Part shown: positions 18,746 through 23,265 of the stretch, piece after piece | Layout: each line of letters starts with the position of its first letter | How positions within the stretch are numbered: position 1 is the stretch's first letter | NCBI GenBank assembly: GCA_000434475.1 | Contig: FR879578.1 | Location: forward strand, 21,195 to 44,459 | Direction of reading: 5' to 3' | DNA: 23,265 bases | DNA from: Dialister sp. CAG:486 | GTDB lineage: Bacteria; Bacillota; Negativicutes; Veillonellales; Dialisteraceae | Notes under the pieces: model-generated | The model's database searches: none | What the model was told of the DNA's origin: nothing | What the model saw: the letters and a program-made list of their open reading frames with translations, nothing else | Translations under genes and position numbers: made by a program

Positions 18746-19216
18746 ATGGATAGGTTTAATGAAGAGATTTACGGGAAAGTACTGTGGGAATGCTATCGAT
18801 CGAAAGTTTACATCGTCACGCTTTCACTGATGTATGTGTTGCTCGGAGCCGCTGCGGTGATCTGGGCGATGGATGAGGATCAATTCCTTTTCTACGTTCT
18901 GGCGGTGGTCGTGATCTTTTTCTGTCTGTGGCGGATCAACCGCGTGCATCACCCGGTCGCGCTCATTTGCGAAAAGAAGCTGCTCGTGGCAGTCCCTTGG
19001 TCCTTTTTCACGTTTGACTACTACATCACGTTTCGTGCGCTCTACATGCCGGTGGCGTACAAGGATGTGGCAGGCGTCTCGAGCCGGTGGAATCATTTGT
19101 ATATCGGCGGCAGAGAAGAGGGCGGACTTGTCTCTCTTCCTGTACAGCTCGCCTATGTTTCCAGAGATGGCAAGTATGATTTCCAGAACTGGGTCGAAAG
19201 CAAACAGTGTGAATAA
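18746..19216 (+). CDS. Unrecognised two-helix membrane protein
   Basis: A 156-aa protein I do not recognise. Two hydrophobic segments (about residues 21-42 and 47-63) form a hairpin in the membrane. A soluble region rich in aromatic residues and beta-strand-like stretches (YYITFRALYMPVAYKDV, then GGLVSLPVQLAYV) follows, resembling PH-like or YcxB-type membrane-associated domains only in general pattern. A good RBS (GGAAGGTGAG) and a promoter and terminator of its own support it as a real monocistronic gene. Confidence 0.82.
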   Translation: MDRFNEEIYGKVLWECYRSKVYIVTLSLMYVLLGAAAVIWAMDEDQFLFYVLAVVVIFFCLWRINRVHHPVALICEKKLLVAVPWSFFTFDYYITFRALYMPVAYKDVAGVSSRWNHLYIGGREEGGLVSLPVQLAYVSRDGKYDFQNWVESKQCE

Positions 19217-19220
19217 GAAA

Positions 19221-19246
19221 AAGAGCCGGCCCTCCGGCTCTTTTTT
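19221..19246 (+). terminator. Terminator after the two-helix membrane protein gene
   Basis: AAGAGCCGG / CCGGCTCTT (19221-19229 with 19234-19242, 4-nt loop) followed by T residues, 5 nt past the stop codon. Confidence 0.9.
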
Positions 19247-19321
19247 GTTGATTTTTTTGACATCAGATACCGATGTACAGAGTGTTTTTCTCACGGTCTT
19301 TCTCATCCTCTGTGTTTCCCC

Positions 19322-19350
19322 TTGCAACGCTCGTCTCATTATGTTACCAT
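19322..19350 (+). promoter_or_regulatory. Probable promoter of ydbC
   Basis: TTGCAA (19322-19327) and TACCAT (19345-19350) with 17-bp spacing, about 53 bp before the ydbC start. Confidence 0.45.
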
Positions 19351-19402
19351 AGCGCTAGTGTGGAAGGATGACTTCCTTGATCATGATTGATGAGGTGAAA
19401 AA

Positions 19403-19642
19403 ATGGCTGCAAAAATTACGTATACGATTCAGGAAGAGCTCGGGGATCTCTCCACGGCTTCCAATGGATGGAAAAAACAGCTGACCTATACCAGCTGGAA
19501 TAATAGAGGCGAAAAGTTCGATCTGCGTTCTTGGAATGAAGAACACACCGCAATGACCAAAGGTCTGACGCTGACGAAAGATGAACTGATGAAGCTTCGC
19601 GACATCCTGAATGACATCGACTTCGACAAATATAACTCATGA
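19403..19642 (+). CDS. ydbC: YdbC-like PC4/Sub1-type ssDNA-binding protein
   Basis: A 79-aa single-domain protein of the YdbC/PC4 family, whose Lactococcus member binds single-stranded DNA with a fold like the eukaryotic coactivator PC4. The pattern TYTIQEELGDLST, GWKKQLTYTSWNNRGEKFDLRSWN and a C-terminal helix TKDELMKLRDIL fits the beta-sheet plus helix layout. Length is typical. GAGGTGA precedes the ATG. It is monocistronic with its own terminator. Its role in transcription or repair is inferred from the family only. Confidence 0.9.
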   Translation: MAAKITYTIQEELGDLSTASNGWKKQLTYTSWNNRGEKFDLRSWNEEHTAMTKGLTLTKDELMKLRDILNDIDFDKYNS

Positions 19643-19672
19643 GGATCCGTCCTCCCGCTTTTCCAGAATGGA

Positions 19673-19700
19673 AAAAGGCTCTCCCTATGGAGAGCCTTTT
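19673..19700 (+). terminator. Terminator after ydbC
   Basis: Perfect 12-bp stem AAAAGGCTCTCC / GGAGAGCCTTTT with a 4-nt loop (19673-19684, 19689-19700), 30 nt past the ydbC stop codon. Confidence 0.9.
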
Positions 19701-19985
19701 GGCGTATATGGGGAATTTTTAGGCAGTCCGTCGAATAGGGGGTAGGAATACATGCATTGGCATATATGAGGGGGCTTTTCATTTATATTAGAATCGGACA
19801 TGAAAAATGCACGAGTGAAAGCAGCTAGCGACCGAGCGAGAATGCCGCTTTCCCGCTTCTGTCATTTCAAGCGAAAGCGAGGGATGCCGATATCCTCGTA
19901 GGCATTACGCGCTCCATTCTTATTGTTTTTGCTGACTTCACAGCTTTGTATGTCACATTTGTTTTTTTATAGGAGATTACGATCT
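19701..19985. other. Non-coding region ahead of the CDF exporter gene
   Basis: I see no gene. From 19861 to about 19886 lies GTCATTTCAAGCGAAAGCGA, a degenerate copy of a GTCATTTCGAGCG-type dispersed repeat; the related copy is at 21344-21372. A hairpin ATGCC/GGCAT follows it. I searched this leader by eye for the yybP-ykoY manganese riboswitch and did not find its conserved loops. Confidence 0.45.
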
Positions 19986-21188
19986 ATGCAAATCCTTTCT
20001 ACTAATGCTTCGGCATCGCGTACACAGCAGGCGATCCTTGTCGGGCTTGTCGGTCTGGCCGTGAACTTTGTCCTTGGCGGTGTGAAGGTATTCATCGGCT
20101 GGCAGAGCGGTTTCCTCTCTGTCATGGGGGATGGCTTCAATAACATCACTGATATGGGCTCGGTGCTCCTGCTCATGATGACCTTCTACTATGCCGCAAA
20201 ACCATCCGACACAGAGCATCCTTTCGGACACGGGCGTCTGGAGTATATCAATTCGACCGTGATGGCAGCGGTCATCCTCTATGTGGGGATCACACTCGGA
20301 AAGGAATCCATCGAGAAGATCCTGCATCCGGAAGATACCCACTTTACGCCGCTTGTCGCCGGCATTCTGGTCTTCGGCCTCATCGGGAAGCTCTTCCTGG
20401 CATGGTGGTATAAAAGAGCCAGCCAAAGGCTTTCCTCGGATTCGTTTCTGGCCTACAGCGCCGACTCCCTCTCGGATATGCTCTCTACGGCAGGTGTCCT
20501 TGTCGCGACGCTCGTAGAATATTTCTTCGGCTGGCACATCGATGGTGTGATGGGCGTCATCATGTCCCTCTTCATCCTTTGGACCGGCTATGGCATCATG
20601 AAGCAGGCGGTGAACGATATCTTAGGGTCGACACCGGATGCAGAGCTGTACAAGGAGATCAAGGATACGATCCTTCAGTGTCCGGGCGTTTATGGTGTCC
20701 ATGACCTGATTGTCCATGACTATGGGCCGGAGAACCATTTTGCCACGGCCCATGTCGAGCTCGACAGCGATCTGAGTCTCGTCGAGAGCCATGAGCTGGC
20801 TGAAAATGTCATGACCACCCTTCGTGAGAAGCTCAAGGTGCAGGCGACCATTCATGCTGACCCGAAAGCCGTATCAAATCCGAAGGAAGGCGAGTACCAG
20901 CGTGATCTGGAAGCAGCCATTTACCGCTCCGGCCTGCCCTTGTCCTACCATGATTTCTTCGCCGAAGAACAGGGAGATACGATTCATATCTCCTTCGAAG
21001 TCCAGCTCAAGGGCGCATGCCGAAAGACAGACCGGGAAATCTACCAGGCACTCCAGAAGGAGCTTCTCTCGATCGATCCGCATTATCACATCGAGATGAT
21101 GGTGGATCGGAACTTCATCAGCGGGAAAGTGTACGGAGAAAGCCGCGATGATCTTTTCGGGAATGAAGAAGGGAAAGTGACTAAGTGA
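19986..21188 (+). CDS. Cation diffusion facilitator metal exporter, Mn-type signature
   Basis: A 400-aa CDF transporter: an N-terminal region of six membrane helices (about residues 15-215) and cytosolic ferredoxin-like domain(s) after it. The metal site in helix 2 reads N52-x3-D56 (NNITD) and in helix 5 D160-x3-D164 (DSLSD). That N-D/D-D set matches the manganese exporter MntE of streptococci and differs from the HD-HD type of zinc exporters (family knowledge). HPFGHGRLEY is the CDF signature after helix 2. It carries about 100 residues more than short CDFs, suggesting a second C-terminal module. I chose ATG 19986, with AGGAG 9-10 nt upstream, over ATG 19923, whose extra N terminus is not CDF-like. 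The Mn specificity is an inference. Confidence 0.92.
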   Translation: MQILSTNASASRTQQAILVGLVGLAVNFVLGGVKVFIGWQSGFLSVMGDGFNNITDMGSVLLLMMTFYYAAKPSDTEHPFGHGRLEYINSTVMAAVILYVGITLGKESIEKILHPEDTHFTPLVAGILVFGLIGKLFLAWWYKRASQRLSSDSFLAYSADSLSDMLSTAGVLVATLVEYFFGWHIDGVMGVIMSLFILWTGYGIMKQAVNDILGSTPDAELYKEIKDTILQCPGVYGVHDLIVHDYGPENHFATAHVELDSDLSLVESHELAENVMTTLREKLKVQATIHADPKAVSNPKEGEYQRDLEAAIYRSGLPLSYHDFFAEEQGDTIHISFEVQLKGACRKTDREIYQALQKELLSIDPHYHIEMMVDRNFISGKVYGESRDDLFGNEEGKVTK

Positions 21189-21263
21189 CTAGTGACTCAT
21201 ATAGGGCACACCCGCGGGCGTGCCCACTGATTCCTTTTGAAAACTTCGCTTGAATGAGAAATT

Positions 21264-21318
21264 AGAAATGAGAAATGTGAAATGGTGGTGCGGCGCAAAA
21301 AATAATGAAGCGCCGCAG
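21264..21318. repeat. GCGGCGC hairpin repeat, copy 2
   Basis: Shares TAGAAATGAGAAATG and the GCGGCGC / GCGCCGC hairpin with 6391-6437, with about 8 extra bases in the linker. Confidence 0.75.
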
Positions 21319-21343
21319 AGTTTTGATAGCGCTTCGCGCCGTC

Positions 21344-21372
21344 GTCATCTCGAGCGTAGCCGAGAGATCTCT
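21344..21372. repeat. GTCATCTCGAGCG-type dispersed repeat
   Basis: CGTCATCTCGAGCGTAGCC then GAGAGATCTC matches the general form of the GTCATTTCGAGCGAAGCGAG repeats seen between genes in many anaerobes. A more degenerate copy starts at 19861. Confidence 0.55.
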
Positions 21373-21424
21373 CTTGCAGAACGGTCAGCTCACCATTTGC
21401 GCTATTTCGATCACCGCTTGCTTC

Positions 21425-21459
21425 TAATCCCTAATCCCTAATCCCTAATCCCTAATCCC
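21425..21459. repeat. Five tandem TAATCCC heptamers
   Basis: Five perfect copies of the 7-bp unit TAATCCC, then TAGCC. The inverse form CTAGGGATTA occurs once at 105-114. An array this regular is likely to vary in copy number by slippage. Confidence 0.95.
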
Positions 21460-21495
21460 TAGCCACTCATCCCTGCTTTCAAACTTAGGCTTGCT

Positions 21496-21510
21496 CAGCG
21501 TTTCCTTTAG
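21496..21510. repeat. 15-bp end fragment of the 161-bp element
   Basis: CAGCGTTTCCTTTAG is identical to positions 405-419, which span the right end of element copy 1 and its flank. Confidence 0.45.
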
Positions 21511-21536
21511 AAAATCAGGAGCCGCCTTTTTCCCCT

Positions 21537-21564
21537 TTGCGATTTCTTACAATTATGTTACAAT
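21537..21564 (+). promoter_or_regulatory. Promoter of the NlpC/P60 gene
   Basis: TTGCGA (21537-21542), a 16-bp spacer and TACAAT (21559-21564) with a TGT extension; initiation would be about 70 bp before the start codon. Confidence 0.55.
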
Positions 21565-21638
21565 AGAAAGGAAATTGAGACTGACAATCGAATAGACGGA
21601 TAGCGATAGAAGAGAATAGGATGAAGGAAGTGCAGCGT

Positions 21639-22388
21639 ATGAAGAAAAAGTGCAGCGCACTGCTCCTGGCAGGATTTCTTGCTTTCGGGGCGGGGCAGAT
21701 TTCGATGGCAGACTACATGGTGGGTTCCAGAGGACCGGAAGTGCAGAACATTCAGCGTCGGCTGATCTCCAATGGCTACCGCCTGAAAGCGGACGGTAAC
21801 TTTAACAGCCAGACCTCGGCTGCGGTCAAGAAATTCCAGTTCAAAAAGCATCTGGACGTCGATGGGATCGTGGGGCCTGCGACATACAAAGCCCTGATGG
21901 GAAAGGCAATGAGCTGGGCGCCGGAGAAATCGACACGCAAGGCCGGACACGAGGCGAATCACAAGACTTTTATGGGCATTGATGATGCGACCGTTGAGTG
22001 GCACCATGAAAACGCGATGTCTTCGACAGTGAAAGCCATCATGGAAGAAGCAAAGAAATATGTCGGCGTACCGTACCAGTTTGGGGGCACGACACCCAGA
22101 GGCTTCGACTGCTCCGGTTTCATCCAGTATGTATTCAACCGGAAGGGCATCGTCCTTCCTCGCGGAGCGGATGAACAGTATAGTGCAGGCCGCAAGGTAT
22201 CTGTCAATGCCCTAAAGCCCGGGGATCTTGTCTATTTCCAGACCTATGCCGAAGGCATCTCTCATTCCGGGCTCTATCTCGGTGACGGTTACTTCATCAG
22301 TGCCACGAGCAGCCAGGGCGTCGCGGTCGCGACCATGAAGAGTGGTTACTGGCATGATCGCTACATGGGAGCCAATCGTGTGCTGTGA
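21639..22388 (+). CDS. Exported NlpC/P60 peptidoglycan hydrolase with PG-binding domain
   Basis: A 249-aa secreted cell-wall protein. A signal peptide (MKKKCSALLLAGFLAFGAG, cut near SMA) is followed by a PG_binding_1 domain (about 26-86, GSRGPEVQNIQRRL through DGIVGPATYKAL), a linker, and a C-terminal NlpC/P60 Cys-peptidase domain (about 128-249) that would cut D-Glu-diaminopimelate-type peptide bonds. Catalytic Cys158 (FDCSGF) and His209 (SHSGLYLG) are present. The third catalytic position, usually His in the FVHAS-type motif, is Ser221 (FISATSS). I chose ATG 21639, which follows AAGGAAG and opens the signal peptide; ATG 21621 would add six residues. Confidence 0.93.
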   Translation: MKKKCSALLLAGFLAFGAGQISMADYMVGSRGPEVQNIQRRLISNGYRLKADGNFNSQTSAAVKKFQFKKHLDVDGIVGPATYKALMGKAMSWAPEKSTRKAGHEANHKTFMGIDDATVEWHHENAMSSTVKAIMEEAKKYVGVPYQFGGTTPRGFDCSGFIQYVFNRKGIVLPRGADEQYSAGRKVSVNALKPGDLVYFQTYAEGISHSGLYLGDGYFISATSSQGVAVATMKSGYWHDRYMGANRVL

Positions 22389-22419
22389 TCGGCGGGCATT
22401 TCCCTTACATTTGACTTAC

Positions 22420-22452
22420 AAAAGGCTGTGAAGGATGGCTTCACAGCCTTTT
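22420..22452 (+). terminator. Terminator after the NlpC/P60 gene
   Basis: Perfect 13-bp stem AAAAGGCTGTGAA / TTCACAGCCTTTT with a 7-nt loop (22420-22432, 22440-22452), then T; 31 nt past the stop codon. Confidence 0.9.
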
Positions 22453-22505
22453 TGATACGGTAGGGCTTCTTCTCTGCCTCTTCTTTCGTTTTTAAGGAGT
22501 ATTCC

Positions 22506-23265
22506 ATGCGTATCGCAATGATCCAGATGGCGTCCGCTGCCGGTGACGTGGAGAGAAATATCAGTCGTGCTTTTTCCATGATGGAAGAAGCGGCAGAAAA
22601 GAGTGATCTCCTTGTACTCCCCGAGCTGTGGACGATCGGCTATAATTTTCATCACTTCGAAGAGCATATCCTTTCCCGCCATGCTCTGCTTCTCGAAAAG
22701 CTCTCTGACTTTGCAAGGACGCACCATGTGACGCTCTCTCCGGGGACACTTCCTATCCGTCACGGTGCTATCATACGGAATACAGGCTTCCTCTTTGCAC
22801 CGGATGGAAAGTGCATCGCAGAGTATAGCAAGCGGCATCTTTTCCAAGGGTACCTCGAAGCCAAGCTCTTTCGTCCGGGGGATGCGCTCATGCAGACGAG
22901 GATCCATGGCATCCAGACGGGGATGGCTGTCTGTTATGAGTTTTATTTCCCAAAGATGTGGAGGAAAATGGCAAAGGCCGGGACGACCCTCGTCCTCGCG
23001 CCCGCTTCCTGGCCGAAGAAGCATATCCTCCAGTGGCGTGTCCTTTCCGCTGCCCGTGCCATCGAGAACGGCATCTGCATCTGCGCCGTCAATATGGCAG
23101 GTACCTATAAGGATGTCGTCCTCGGCGGACACTCCCGCTTCATCGATCCCTTGGGACATGTCCTCGTAGAAGCGGGTGAGGGCGAGGAGATCTGCTATGC
23201 TGAGTATGACGAGGAAAAATATAAAGATCTCGGAAAAAAGCTCTCCGTCGTCTCCGGCGTCGTGT
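22506..23265 (+). CDS. Nitrilase-superfamily carbon-nitrogen hydrolase (partial, cut at window end)
   Basis: The frame is open to the window edge (253 complete codons). The protein is a cytosolic nitrilase-superfamily amidase, probably of the omega-amidase or related class acting on small amides. The catalytic triad is visible: Glu40 in VLPELW, Lys109 in EYSKRHLF and the nucleophile Cys143 in AVCYEFYFP. The strand-end features APASWP, RAIENG and GHSRFIDPLG also fit the family. Complete members have about 255-290 residues, so little is missing. The start ATG follows AAGGAG by 6 nt. The exact substrate cannot be told. Confidence 0.93.
   Translation, partial: MRIAMIQMASAAGDVERNISRAFSMMEEAAEKSDLLVLPELWTIGYNFHHFEEHILSRHALLLEKLSDFARTHHVTLSPGTLPIRHGAIIRNTGFLFAPDGKCIAEYSKRHLFQGYLEAKLFRPGDALMQTRIHGIQTGMAVCYEFYFPKMWRKMAKAGTTLVLAPASWPKKHILQWRVLSAARAIENGICICAVNMAGTYKDVVLGGHSRFIDPLGHVLVEAGEGEEICYAEYDEEKYKDLGKKLSVVSGVV

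Larger units (their letters stand above)
21189..21638. other. Repeat-filled intergenic region before the NlpC/P60 gene
   Basis: There is no credible gene. In order it holds a GGGCAC/GTGCCC hairpin (21204-21225; possible weak terminator of the CDF gene), the second GCGGCGC repeat, a GTCATCTCGAGCG-type repeat, a 5x7-bp tandem array, a 15-bp end fragment of the 161-bp element and a promoter. Confidence 0.6.

Noticed and set aside
19257..19262. Perfect -35 box TTGACA as the ydbC promoter
   Set aside because: No -10 hexamer lies 15-19 bp downstream; the TTGCAA-17-TACCAT pair further on is better placed.
19780..19985. yybP-ykoY manganese riboswitch ahead of the CDF exporter
   Set aside because: The conserved loop sequences of that class are not seen; the region instead holds a degenerate dispersed repeat.
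21425..21459. CRISPR array
   Set aside because: The units are 7-bp head-to-tail heptamers without spacers, and no cas gene is nearby.

Overview
The window is about 23 kb of moderately GC-rich bacterial chromosome with dense genes, strong AGGAGG-type ribosome binding sites and rho-independent terminators. The gene set (PASTA-domain Ser/Thr kinase with PP2C phosphatase, RsgA, Rpe, a family II pyrophosphatase, a PcrA-LigA pair, a PC4-like YdbC protein) indicates an anaerobic member of the Bacillota. A lipoprotein binding protein, an exported CbiK and nitrogenase-like genes together suggest the Negativicutes (for example a Dialister- or Megasphaera-like organism). That placement is an inference, not something a marker gene in the window proves. 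No rRNA, tRNA, CRISPR array, phage gene or transposase gene was seen.

Left part (1-6.4 kb): a divergent locus. On the minus strand lie a lipoprotein ABC-type substrate-binding protein and a sirohydrochlorin cobaltochelatase (CbiK) that carries an export signal. On the plus strand, across a 410-bp regulatory gap, lie three overlapping genes for a nitrogenase-like enzyme: a NifH-type reductase and two NifD/NifK-type subunits. All Cys ligands expected for the [4Fe-4S] and P-cluster-type centres are present. The NifD-type subunit lacks the Cys and His that hold FeMo-cofactor in true nitrogenase, and no nif assembly genes are present. This is the best candidate for an undescribed system. One reading is a reductase acting on a tetrapyrrole or another small substrate linked to the imported or chelated ligand. 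All three transcription units have possible structured leaders.

Middle part (6.4-13.3 kb): housekeeping genes. These are a Mn-dependent inorganic pyrophosphatase (ppaC), DNA helicase pcrA, NAD-dependent DNA ligase ligA, an SlyD-like FKBP prolyl isomerase and, convergent to it, a small exported LysM protein.

Right part (13.3-23.3 kb): a probable operon stp-prkC-rsgA-rpe (cell-wall-sensing kinase and phosphatase, ribosome assembly GTPase, pentose phosphate epimerase). It is followed by two unrecognised membrane proteins, ydbC, a CDF metal exporter with a Mn-type signature, an exported NlpC/P60 peptidoglycan hydrolase with a substituted third catalytic residue, and the start of a nitrilase-family amidase cut by the window edge.

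Intergenic regions are rich in small repeats. A 161-bp near-palindromic element occurs twice, each time within 10 nt of a stop codon. Internally deleted 37-46 bp relatives and end fragments lie between other genes. There are also copies of a GCGGCGC hairpin repeat, a 42-bp tandem duplication, degenerate copies of a GTCATTTCGAGCG-type repeat, and a 5x7-bp tandem array.
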